From CAHJXG01 sp964235485 (lineage in GTDB: Bacteria > Pseudomonadota > Alphaproteobacteria > Acetobacterales > Acetobacteraceae), in contig CAXSAZ010000004.1 in assembly GCA_964235485.1 (NCBI GenBank), positions 141,004-205,003 of the forward strand: DNA of 64,000 nt. The letters are read 5' to 3'. The notes below the pieces were generated by a model. It searched no databases and was not told the origin of the DNA. It worked only from the letters and a program-made list of their open reading frames with translations. The translations under genes were made by a program, and so were the position numbers. Position 1 is the stretch's first letter, and the number at the start of each line of letters is the position of its first letter. This document shows positions 26,801 to 36,266 of the stretch, piece by piece.

Positions 26801-26810
26801 CCAGCGTCGC

Positions 26811-28451
<1,641 letters not shown>

Positions 28452-28489
28452 GTGAGTGTTTCCTTTGTTGTTGCTTGAATGAGGCTCGC

Positions 28490-28792
28490 TTACGCGGCCG
28501 GGGCGCCTTCGATGACGCCCATGATGTCGCTTTCCTTCATGATCAGCAGCTCTTCCCCGTCGAGCTTGACCTCCGTGCCGGACCACTTGCCGAACAGCAC
28601 GCGGTCGCCGGCCTTTACATCCAGCGCGACGGTGCTGCCCCCCTCGTCGCGGGCGCCGGGGCCGGCTGCGATCACCTCGCCCTCCATGGGCTTTTCCTTC
28701 ACCGTGTCGGGGATGATGATCCCGCCGGCGGACTTCTCCAGCGGCGTGATGCGGCGGACCACGACGCGGTCGTGCAGCGGTCGGAATTTCAT
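28490..28792 (-). CDS. groS: Co-chaperonin GroES (10 kDa)
   Basis: This 100-residue co-chaperonin caps the GroEL ring. It begins MKFRPLHDRVVVRRI and carries the mobile loop with GGIIIPDTVKEKPMEGEV, then GDRVLFGKWSGTEVKLDGEELLIMKE. The ATG at 28792 is used, since the upstream frame extension has no family similarity. The promoter lies between it and the divergent glutamate dehydrogenase and includes the CIRCE element. Confidence 0.98.
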   Translation of the reverse strand: MKFRPLHDRVVVRRITPLEKSAGGIIIPDTVKEKPMEGEVIAAGPGARDEGGSTVALDVKAGDRVLFGKWSGTEVKLDGEELLIMKESDIMGVIEGAPAA

Positions 28793-28863
28793 GGCGTTCG
28801 CTCCAGATTGAGACGGCGCTTGGGCCGGCGGCCTTGCCGGTCTCGGCGCTTTGCAGCCCGACG

Positions 28864-28890
28864 TTAGCACTCTCTTGCCCAGACTGCTAA
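28864..28890 (-). promoter_or_regulatory. CIRCE element (HrcA operator) of groESL
   Basis: TTAGCACTC, nine bases, then GACTGCTAA matches the CIRCE consensus TTAGCACTC-N9-GAGTGCTAA with a single mismatch. It lies 72 bases before the groES start, as expected for HrcA repression of groESL that is relieved by heat shock. Confidence 0.9.
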
Positions 28891-28977
28891 CATTGTTTGC
28901 AGGCTGGCCGGGCCTGGCGCCCGCTTGCGGAATGGAGCATCACCCCGTCCACGACGGCTTGCCTTCGGAGCTCTCCC

Positions 28978-31900
28978 ATGCCGGACCATGCGCCCCACCT
29001 TCAGGATACAGTCCGGACGGAACTGCTGCGCGCCGCCGCCGAGGCGATGGCCCGGGCCGCCCCGGCGCTGCCGGAGGAAACCGCCCTGTTCATCGCCCGG
29101 CTCTACGCCGGAGTGCCCGACGCCGAGTTGGCGGAAGCGACGCCTGAGGCGCTCGCCAGCGCCGCCGCCAGCCTTTGGACGCTGGCGCTCCGGCGTCGGC
29201 CCGGCGAGGCGCTGGTGCGCGTCACCCGCCCGGGATCGCCGGCCGGGCCGCGGGCGGTCGCCGAGATCGTCACCGACGACATGCCGTTCCTCGTGGACAG
29301 CGCCATGGCCGCGCTGACCCAGCGCGGCCGGGTGGTGCGGCAGTTGCTGCATCCGGTCGCGCCGGTCCGGCGCGATGCCGAGGGCCGGCTGCTGGGCCTG
29401 GGCGACGGCGCGCTCGAAAGCTGGATGCGGATCGAGTTCGCCGGCGGCGGCCGCCGCGGGGGCGATGACGACGGCCCGGCGCTGGAAGCGGCGCTGCGCC
29501 GCGTGATGGACGACGTGCGGGCGGCGACGGGCGACTACGGCGCCACCCTGGCGCTGCTCGAACAGGCGGAAGGGGAGGTCGCGGCCGATGCCAGCCCGGA
29601 CCCCGGCCCGGCCCGGGACTTCCTGCGCTGGATGGCGGGCGACAACTTCGTGCTGCTTGGGCACCGCCGCATCGCCGTGGGCGCGGACGGGGCGCTGTCG
29701 GTGGCAGTGGAGGAGAACCTCGGCCTGCTCCGCCGCCCCGGCGTGGTGGCGTTCGACGCTTTTGCGGACCTGGCCGCCGTGCCGCCCGCGGTCCGCGCGG
29801 CGCTGCTGGAACCCGAGGCGCTGGTGGTCGCCAAGGCCAACCTGCGCTCCACCGTGCACCGGGCGCAGCACGGCGACGTGGTGGTGACGCGCCGCTTCGG
29901 ACCGGACGGGGACGTGGCCGGCGCGCGGCTGTTCTACGGGCTGTTCGCGGCGGCGGCGTATAACCGCAACCCGCGCTCCATCCCGCTGCTGGCGCAAAAG
30001 GTCGATGCCATCCTCGCGGCGTCCGGCGTCGATCCGAACAGCCATGACGGCCGCGCGCTGCGCAACACGCTCGACACCTGGCCGCGGGACGAGCTGTTCC
30101 AGGCGCCCAAGGATGCCATCCTGGCGGGCGCGCGGCGGGCGCTGGACCTGCGGCTGCGCCCGCGCGCCGCCCTGGTGCTGCGGCTGGACCCGTTCGAGCG
30201 GTTCGTCTCGGCCATCGTGTGGCTGCCGCGCGACGTGTTCGACACAAGGCTGCGGGAGCGTGTCGGCGGCATGTTGGCCCGGGCCTTCGCCGGGCACGTG
30301 TCCGCCTTTTATATCGCGCTGGGCGACGAGCCGTTGGCGCGGGTCAACTATATCATCGGCACGGTGCCGGGCGCGGTGCCGTCCGTCGATGCGGCCGTGC
30401 TGGAAACCGCCATCCGGCAGGCCGCCCGCGACTTCCGCGACCGGCTGAGCGAGGCGTTGACCGACGCGGAGGGGGAGGCCGCGGCGGCCGGGCTGGTCGC
30501 CCGCTGGGGCGACGCCTTTCCGGCGGCCTACCGGGAGCAGGCGACGGCCGCGCAGGGCGCCGCCGACCTTGCCTTGGCCGAGCGGGCGGTCGCCGGCGGT
30601 CACGCCGCGGCCCGGCTTGAGCACCAGCCCGGCGCGCCCGCGGACCACCTGATGTTGTGGGTGGCGCAAACCGGCGCGCCGACGCCGCTGGCCGACACGC
30701 TGCCGCTGCTCGAAAGCCTTGACCTGCGGGCGATGGACGAGGTGCCGCACGCCCTCCACCCCGCCGGCGCGCCGCGGGTCGTGCTGCGGGTGTTCTCGCT
30801 CCGCGCCGGGGCGGAGGCGGCGGCGGGGCGGTTCCCGGCGTTGCTGGAAGCCCTGGATGCCCTGATGGACGGGCGGGCGGAGGCCGATGGGTTCAACCGC
30901 CTGGTGCTGCGCGCCGGGCTGACTTGGCGGGAATGCTGGCTGCTGCGGGCGCTGTACCGTTGGCTGAAGCAGGTCGGCTTCGCGTTCAGCCAGGCCAGCG
31001 TGGAGGCGGCGCTGGCGGTCCACCCGGCGGCGGCGCGCATCCTGATCGACCTCTTTCATGCCCGCTTTGCGCCGGACCGGACGGACCGAAACGAGGCCGC
31101 CTTGGACGACGCCTGGGCCGCGCTGCTGGACGGCGTGGCCAATCCGGACGAGGACCGCATCCTGGCCCGGCTGATGACCCTGCTGAGCGCGGTGCTGCGC
31201 ACCAACTTCCACCAGGAAGAGGACTACCTTGCTTTCAAGATCGACAGCGCCGCGGCGGGCGACATGCCGCTGCCGCGGCCCTGGCGGGAAATCTTCGTGC
31301 ACTCCGCCCGCATGGAGGGCTGCCACCTGCGCGCCGGCCCGGTGGCGCGCGGCGGCATCCGCTGGTCCGACCGGCGCGAGGACTTCCGCACCGAGATCCT
31401 GGGATTGATGAAGGCGCAGCGCCTGAAGAACGTCGTCATCGTGCCCACGGGGGCCAAGGGCGGCTTCGTGCTGAAACAGGCGCCGGCGCCGGGTGACCGC
31501 GCGGCGCTGATGGCGGAGGGCGTGGCCTGCTACCGCGTGCTGATCCATGCCATGCTGGACATGGCGGACACGCTGGACGGCGGCCGGGTGGTGACGCCGG
31601 GCGGCATCGTGCGGCGGGACGGCGACGACCCCTACATGGTCGCCGCCGCCGACAAGGGCACCGCGACGTTCAGCGACATCGCCAACGGGATCGCGACCGG
31701 GCGCGGCTTCTGGCTCGGCGACGCCTTCGCCTCCGGCGGCAGCCAGGGCTACGACCATAAGGCCATGGGCATCACCGCCCGCGGCGCCTGGGTGATGATC
31801 GCCCGGCACTTCGCCGAGTTGGGCCTCGATATCCAAACCGACCCCTTCACCTGCGTCGGCGTGGGCGACATGAGCGGCGACGTGTTCGGCAACGGCCTGC

Positions 31901-33678
31901 TGGTCAGCCGCCAAACCCGGCTGCTGGCGGCGTTCGACCACCGCCACATCTTCATCGACCCCGATCCGGACGCGGAAACATCGTACGAGGAGCGCGCCCG
32001 GCTGTTCGCGCGGCCCGGCTCCTCCTGGGCGGACTACGACCCGGCGAAGATCAGCGCCGGCGGCGGGGTGTTCTCCCGCGCGGAAAAGCGCATCGTCCTT
32101 CCGGCGCAGGCCGCGGCGCTGCTCGAACTGCCGCCCGGCCCGGTCGAACCCGCGGGGGTGATGCAGGCGGTCCTGCGCGCGCCGGCTGACCTGCTGTACT
32201 TCGGCGGCATCGGCACCTACGTGAAGGCCACGGCGGAAACCCAGGCCGACGCCGGGGACCGCGCCAACGACGCGATCCGGGTGAACGGCGCCGAGCTGCG
32301 CGCGCGGGTGGTGGGGGAGGGCGCCAACCTCGCCATTACCCAGGCGGGCCGCATCGAGTACGCGCGGCTCGGCGCAGAAGGAGGGGGCGGCCAGGTCAAC
32401 ACGGACGCGCTGGACAACGCGGCGGGCGTGTCCACCAGCGACCATGAGGTCAACATCAAGATCCTACTGGCCGACGCCGAGCGGGACGGCGCGCTGACCC
32501 GGCGGCAGCGCGACGACTTGCTGGCCAGCATGACGGACGAAGTGGCCGCCCTGGTCCTGCGGGACAACCACCTGCAATCGCTCGCCGTGTCGCTTGAGGT
32601 GCGGGACGGCGTGCGCGACCTCGGGTCCCACGCGGCGCTGATGGCGCGGCTGGAAGCGGAGGGCACGCTGGACCGCGCGGTGTCGGGCCTGCCGACCGCT
32701 GCGGCGCTGACCGCCCGCGCCGCCGCCGGGGAGGCGCTGCTGCGGCCGGAGGTCGCGGCGCTGCTGCCCGTCGCCAAGCTCTGGCTGACCGAGGCTATCG
32801 GCGACGGCGACCTCACGGCGGACCCGGCGTTCGGCGCGGCGCTGCTCGCCTACTTCCCCGCGGCGCTGCGGGACCGCTTCGCCGGGTTCGCCGAGCGGCA
32901 CCGGCTGCGGCGGGAGCTGATCGCGACGGTCATCGTCAATGCCGTCGCCAACCGGCTCGGCCCGGCGGCGCTGGGACGCTTGGCGGCGGAGAACGATCCG
33001 GTCCGCGTCGCGCGGGCGGCTTGGCTTGCGGGGGGGCTGTTCGACCTGGAACCCTTGTACGACGCCATCGACCGGGCGCCGGCCGCGGCGGCGGTCCGGC
33101 TGGATGCGGCCCTGGCGGTGCGGCGGCTGCATGAGTTGGCGGCGCGGGACCTGCTCGGCGCGGCGGAACTGGACGAGCCGTTGGACGCCGCACTCGGGAC
33201 CTTGCGCCCGGGCATCGCCGCGCTGGCCACTTCGGCAGCGTTGGAAGCGGCCACGGGACCAGCAGCACAGCGGCTGCGGGAGGCCGGGCTGCCGGATACG
33301 CTGGCGGCGCAGGTCGCGGCGGCGCCGCTGCTCACCACAGCGCCCGCCGTGGTGCGCCTGGCCGAAAGCCTAGGCGTGCCGCCCGCGGAGGCCGCCGTGG
33401 CCTGGCAGCGGGTCGGCCAATCCCTGGGCATCGAGGACCTGCGCGCCGCCATCGGCGCCATGCCAACCGTGGGCAGCTTCGCCGGGCGCGCCAAGGCGGC
33501 GCTGCTTGCGGACCTCATGGCGGCGCAGACCGGCTTGGCCCGGGCCGCCATGCGCGGCACGGATCCTTTGCTGCGCCCGGAAACGCCCGCGGTGCTCCAG
33601 CTTGCCCGCGAGACCGCGGCAGCGCCGGAGTTCGCCGGGCTGTCGGTCGCGACGCGGGCGGTGGCGGCGATGGCCTGA
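28978..33678 (+). CDS. NAD-specific glutamate dehydrogenase, large (180-kDa) class
   Basis: This 1566-residue enzyme oxidatively deaminates glutamate to 2-oxoglutarate with NAD. It has the long N-terminal regulatory (ACT-like) segments to about residue 700. The catalytic domain has ARGGIRWSDRREDFRTEI, VPTGAKGGFVLK, GDMSGDVFGNGLL and SGGSQGYDHKAMGI, and a helical C-terminal domain follows. The length is normal for this class. The start is the ATG at 28978 with GGAG eight bases ahead. It diverges from groESL and converges with a cupin gene, so it is monocistronic. The class is common in alphaproteobacteria, where the enzyme acts in amino acid catabolism, which fits the nearby hut genes. Confidence 0.96.
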   Translation: MPDHAPHLQDTVRTELLRAAAEAMARAAPALPEETALFIARLYAGVPDAELAEATPEALASAAASLWTLALRRRPGEALVRVTRPGSPAGPRAVAEIVTDDMPFLVDSAMAALTQRGRVVRQLLHPVAPVRRDAEGRLLGLGDGALESWMRIEFAGGGRRGGDDDGPALEAALRRVMDDVRAATGDYGATLALLEQAEGEVAADASPDPGPARDFLRWMAGDNFVLLGHRRIAVGADGALSVAVEENLGLLRRPGVVAFDAFADLAAVPPAVRAALLEPEALVVAKANLRSTVHRAQHGDVVVTRRFGPDGDVAGARLFYGLFAAAAYNRNPRSIPLLAQKVDAILAASGVDPNSHDGRALRNTLDTWPRDELFQAPKDAILAGARRALDLRLRPRAALVLRLDPFERFVSAIVWLPRDVFDTRLRERVGGMLARAFAGHVSAFYIALGDEPLARVNYIIGTVPGAVPSVDAAVLETAIRQAARDFRDRLSEALTDAEGEAAAAGLVARWGDAFPAAYREQATAAQGAADLALAERAVAGGHAAARLEHQPGAPADHLMLWVAQTGAPTPLADTLPLLESLDLRAMDEVPHALHPAGAPRVVLRVFSLRAGAEAAAGRFPALLEALDALMDGRAEADGFNRLVLRAGLTWRECWLLRALYRWLKQVGFAFSQASVEAALAVHPAAARILIDLFHARFAPDRTDRNEAALDDAWAALLDGVANPDEDRILARLMTLLSAVLRTNFHQEEDYLAFKIDSAAAGDMPLPRPWREIFVHSARMEGCHLRAGPVARGGIRWSDRREDFRTEILGLMKAQRLKNVVIVPTGAKGGFVLKQAPAPGDRAALMAEGVACYRVLIHAMLDMADTLDGGRVVTPGGIVRRDGDDPYMVAAADKGTATFSDIANGIATGRGFWLGDAFASGGSQGYDHKAMGITARGAWVMIARHFAELGLDIQTDPFTCVGVGDMSGDVFGNGLLVSRQTRLLAAFDHRHIFIDPDPDAETSYEERARLFARPGSSWADYDPAKISAGGGVFSRAEKRIVLPAQAAALLELPPGPVEPAGVMQAVLRAPADLLYFGGIGTYVKATAETQADAGDRANDAIRVNGAELRARVVGEGANLAITQAGRIEYARLGAEGGGGQVNTDALDNAAGVSTSDHEVNIKILLADAERDGALTRRQRDDLLASMTDEVAALVLRDNHLQSLAVSLEVRDGVRDLGSHAALMARLEAEGTLDRAVSGLPTAAALTARAAAGEALLRPEVAALLPVAKLWLTEAIGDGDLTADPAFGAALLAYFPAALRDRFAGFAERHRLRRELIATVIVNAVANRLGPAALGRLAAENDPVRVARAAWLAGGLFDLEPLYDAIDRAPAAAAVRLDAALAVRRLHELAARDLLGAAELDEPLDAALGTLRPGIAALATSAALEAATGPAAQRLREAGLPDTLAAQVAAAPLLTTAPAVVRLAESLGVPPAEAAVAWQRVGQSLGIEDLRAAIGAMPTVGSFAGRAKAALLADLMAAQTGLARAAMRGTDPLLRPETPAVLQLARETAAAPEFAGLSVATRAVAAMA

Positions 33679-33724
33679 GCGGCGCCGTTCGCCGGCTCAT
33701 GCCAACCGCTTGCTTTGACCGTCT

Positions 33725-33813
33725 CGGCGGTTGTGCCCTTTGCCCCGCGGAAAGCGTCAGCCCCTTCCGCCACCATGCGGCGTGTCGGCGTATGACGCTT
33801 CGCTTATACGCTG
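33725..33813. repeat. Family B repeat, copy B2, at a convergent junction
   Basis: It contains GCGGAAAGCGTCAGCCCCTTCCGC and the hairpin GCGTAT-GACGCTTCGCTT-ATACGC. Compared with copy B1 the stem has changed on both sides (GCGCAT/ATGCGC to GCGTAT/ATACGC) while pairing is kept. It lies between the glutamate dehydrogenase and cupin stops and may terminate both. Confidence 0.75.
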
Positions 33814-33819
33814 GACGCG

Positions 33820-34170
33820 CTACTGCTTGGGCGGGGCGTCCCGGTCGTGGACTTCGGCCGGCGGGTGCGTGGCCTCGACGGCGGTGAAGGCTTCCAGGAT
33901 GCGGTAGCTGTGCTCGGCGCCTTTCGGGATGATCCAGGAGCTTCCTGGCTGGAGGGCCACGGTCTGCCCTTCCAGGATCAGTTCCGCCCGGCCGGACACC
34001 ACGTAGCCCACCGTCTCGTATTCCCGGCGAACCGGCGGCAGCGGGTCGCTCGGCATGATGCCGTCCCACAAGCGCATCGAGAGCGCACGGCCGCTGGCGA
34101 GGTAGCGTTGGCCCTCGGCGCCCTTGGGCGCGTGGGACGCCTCGACCTTGGTGACGCTGGTATCGGCCAT
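33820..34170 (-). CDS. Small cupin-domain protein
   Basis: This 116-residue protein is a single cupin barrel: the first motif region is around REYETVGYVVSGRAELILEG (residues 49-68) and the second is LQPGSSWIIPKGAEHSYRILE. There is a late histidine, but the classical first-motif HxH is missing, so metal binding is doubtful. It lies 100 bases downstream of pcaG on the same strand; a role in that pathway is only possible by neighbourhood. Confidence 0.75.
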   Translation of the reverse strand: MADTSVTKVEASHAPKGAEGQRYLASGRALSMRLWDGIMPSDPLPPVRREYETVGYVVSGRAELILEGQTVALQPGSSWIIPKGAEHSYRILEAFTAVEATHPPAEVHDRDAPPKQ

Positions 34171-34270
34171 GCCTGCTGCTCCTAATGAGAAACCCGCCGG
34201 CCTGCGCCGGACGCGGTGTTAACCGGGACCGCGGGCGGCGGTTGCAGCCGAATCGTCAGGGCGCACGGCG

Positions 34271-34891
34271 CTAGACGTCGAAGAAAACGGTCTCGCCCTC
34301 CCCTTGCAGGCGGATGTCGAACACGTAGGTAGCGCCGCCGTCCCGCTGCTCGCGCCGGGCCAGCAGGGTTTCGCGCCGGACCGCCGGGTCGATCAAGCGC
34401 AGCACGGGGTCCTGCTCGTTCAGCGCCGCCTCGTCCGCGAAGTACATGCGGGTCGAAAGCCCGACGTTGATGCCGCGCGCCACGAGCCACACGTTGACGT
34501 GCGGCGCCATCGGGTGCCCGTGGCGGCCGGCGACCGGGCCGGGCTTGACCGTCTCGAAGCCGTACAACCCCGTGTCGAAATCCGTCCCCGTGCGCCCCCA
34601 GCCGCGGAAGCCGAGGTCCAGCGCGCCCTCCTGCCGGTCCGCCGGGTGGTTGTAGCGCCCGGCGGCGTTGGCCTGCCAAATCTCCACCAAAACGTCCCGG
34701 CAGGGCGCGCCCAGCCCGTCCAGCACCCGCCCTTCGATGCGGATGCGCTCGCCCGGGGTGTCCGGCCCGGCCAGCACGTTGCCGAACGGCTTGTCGAACA
34801 TGGCGAACCCGGCCTGATGCGGGATCAAGCCGATGTGGACGTACGGCCCGGCGGTCTGCGACGGGGTTTCGGGCAGGTAGTCGAGCGTCAT
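34271..34891 (-). CDS. pcaG: Protocatechuate 3,4-dioxygenase alpha subunit
   Basis: This 206-residue subunit pairs with PcaH to open the ring of protocatechuate between the hydroxyls, giving 3-carboxy-cis,cis-muconate. It shows PSQTAGPYVHIGL, VEIWQANAAGRYNHPAD, GWGRTGTDFDTGLYGFETVKPG and PHVNVWLVARGINVGLSTRMYF. As usual for the alpha chain it lacks the full set of iron ligands. The ATG at 34891 sits four bases past the pcaH stop behind GGGAGGG. No pcaB, pcaC or pcaD is in the window. Confidence 0.95.
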   Translation of the reverse strand: MTLDYLPETPSQTAGPYVHIGLIPHQAGFAMFDKPFGNVLAGPDTPGERIRIEGRVLDGLGAPCRDVLVEIWQANAAGRYNHPADRQEGALDLGFRGWGRTGTDFDTGLYGFETVKPGPVAGRHGHPMAPHVNVWLVARGINVGLSTRMYFADEAALNEQDPVLRLIDPAVRRETLLARREQRDGGATYVFDIRLQGEGETVFFDV

Positions 34892-34895
34892 GGCA

Positions 34896-35615
34896 TCACC
34901 CTCCCAACTTGTTCTCGAACACCGTGGCCCGCGTGCCACGCAGCACGATGTCGAACCGGTAGGCCAGGCTGTCGAGCGGCACGGCGGCGCGCAGGTCGAG
35001 CGGCGCCACCAATCGCTGCCGCGCCGCCGGGTCTGGGATGGTGCCCAAGATGGTGTCCCGGGGGATCAGCGGGTCGCCCTCGAAGTACATCTGCGTGATC
35101 AGGCGCTGCGCGAAGCCGTGGCCGAACACCGAGAAGTGGATGTGCGCCGGGCGCCAGGAGTTGATGTGGTTGCGGAACGGGTAGGCGCCGGGCTTCACGG
35201 TGCGGAAGGCGTAGCGGCCCTCGCTGTCCGTGACGGTGCGCCCGCAGCCGCCGAAGTTCGGGTCGATGGGCGCGATGTAGGTGTCGTTACGGTGCCGGTA
35301 ACGCCCGCCGGCGTTGGCCTGCCACACCTCCAGCAGCGTGCCCGGCACCGCCCGCCCGTTCTCGTCCAGCACGCGCCCGTGCACGATCGTGCGCTCCCCG
35401 ATCGGCTCGCCGGCCTTGGCGGCGTTCAGGATCAGGTCATGGTCGAGCGGCCCCAATTCCTCCCGCCCGAACACGGGACCCGTGACCTCCGACAGCGAGT
35501 TCTGCAGCGACCACAGCGCAAGGCGGGGGGAGCGCAGCACGCTGGTCTTGTAGTCCGGGGTGAGCGCCGGCGGGTGCTGGTCCCGGTCGCGCTGGATGAA
35601 CTCGTAAGCCGCCAT
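34896..35615 (-). CDS. pcaH: Protocatechuate 3,4-dioxygenase beta subunit
   Basis: This 239-residue subunit holds the non-haem Fe(III): tyrosines in GGRYRHRNDTY and KPGAYPFRN and two histidines in WRPAHIHFSVFG are the expected ligands. LLEVWQANAGGRYRH and FGGCGRT are also typical. The start is the ATG at 35615 with AAGGAG six bases ahead; an in-frame TTG two codons upstream is less likely. It precedes pcaG and follows aroQ, all leftward. Confidence 0.96.
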   Translation of the reverse strand: MAAYEFIQRDRDQHPPALTPDYKTSVLRSPRLALWSLQNSLSEVTGPVFGREELGPLDHDLILNAAKAGEPIGERTIVHGRVLDENGRAVPGTLLEVWQANAGGRYRHRNDTYIAPIDPNFGGCGRTVTDSEGRYAFRTVKPGAYPFRNHINSWRPAHIHFSVFGHGFAQRLITQMYFEGDPLIPRDTILGTIPDPAARQRLVAPLDLRAAVPLDSLAYRFDIVLRGTRATVFENKLGG

Positions 35616-35643
35616 GCCCAACTCCTTCCGACCGTCTGCCGCC

Positions 35644-36090
35644 CTACGCCGCCTCGTCGATCAGCCGCGCGACCCGGCGCAGCGCCAGCAGGTAGCCCTG
35701 CGTGCCGAACCCGGCAATCACGCCGTCCGCCCGGAGCGACACGAAGGAATGGTGCCGGAAGGCTTCCCGCTTGTGCACGTTGCTGATGTGCACCTCGATC
35801 ACCGGCGGCTCAAAGGCGTTCAGTGCGTCCAGCACCGCGACGGAGGTGTGGGTGAAGGCGGCGGGGTTGATGACGATGCCGCCGGCCACGGTCCGCGCCT
35901 CGTGCACCCAGTCGATGATCTCGTACTCGCGGTTGCTTTGGTGGAAACGCAGGTCGAGCCGCAATTCGCCCGCCAGCGCCCGGCAGTCGCGCTCCACGTC
36001 GGCAAGCGTCTCGTGCCCGTAGATGTGCGGCTGGCGGAGGCCCAGCAGGTTCAGGTTCGGGCCGTTCAGCACGAACACGGTGCGGCTCAT
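35644..36090 (-). CDS. aroQ: Type II 3-dehydroquinate dehydratase
   Basis: This 148-residue flavodoxin-like enzyme has LNGPNLNLLGLRQPHIYG with the catalytic loop tyrosine, RFHQSNREYEIIDWVHEA, the GGIVINPAAFTHTSVAVLDAL block and EVHISNVHKREAFRHHS with the catalytic histidine. It dehydrates 3-dehydroquinate to 3-dehydroshikimate. Lying 28 bases ahead of pcaHG, it probably serves quinate catabolism to protocatechuate rather than aromatic biosynthesis, although both are chemically possible. Confidence 0.95.
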   Translation of the reverse strand: MSRTVFVLNGPNLNLLGLRQPHIYGHETLADVERDCRALAGELRLDLRFHQSNREYEIIDWVHEARTVAGGIVINPAAFTHTSVAVLDALNAFEPPVIEVHISNVHKREAFRHHSFVSLRADGVIAGFGTQGYLLALRRVARLIDEAA

Positions 36091-36266
36091 CTCGCTTCCT
36101 TCCCGTCCGTGCGGCAGCGGCGCCGACGTTACCGGGGCGGACCCGGCGCCGCAATGCCGGCCAGGGCGACGCGGGCCGGCCCCGCGGCCGATTGGCGGAG
36201 CTGCCCCATGCCGGCAGCGCCGGGTGGACCTGACCGGCCCGATGCGCGCCGGGCGCAGCCGGGTCG

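Noticed and set aside
28864..32445. Open frame of 1193 codons on the minus strand
   Set aside because: Antisense to the large glutamate dehydrogenase, low-complexity composition, no motif.
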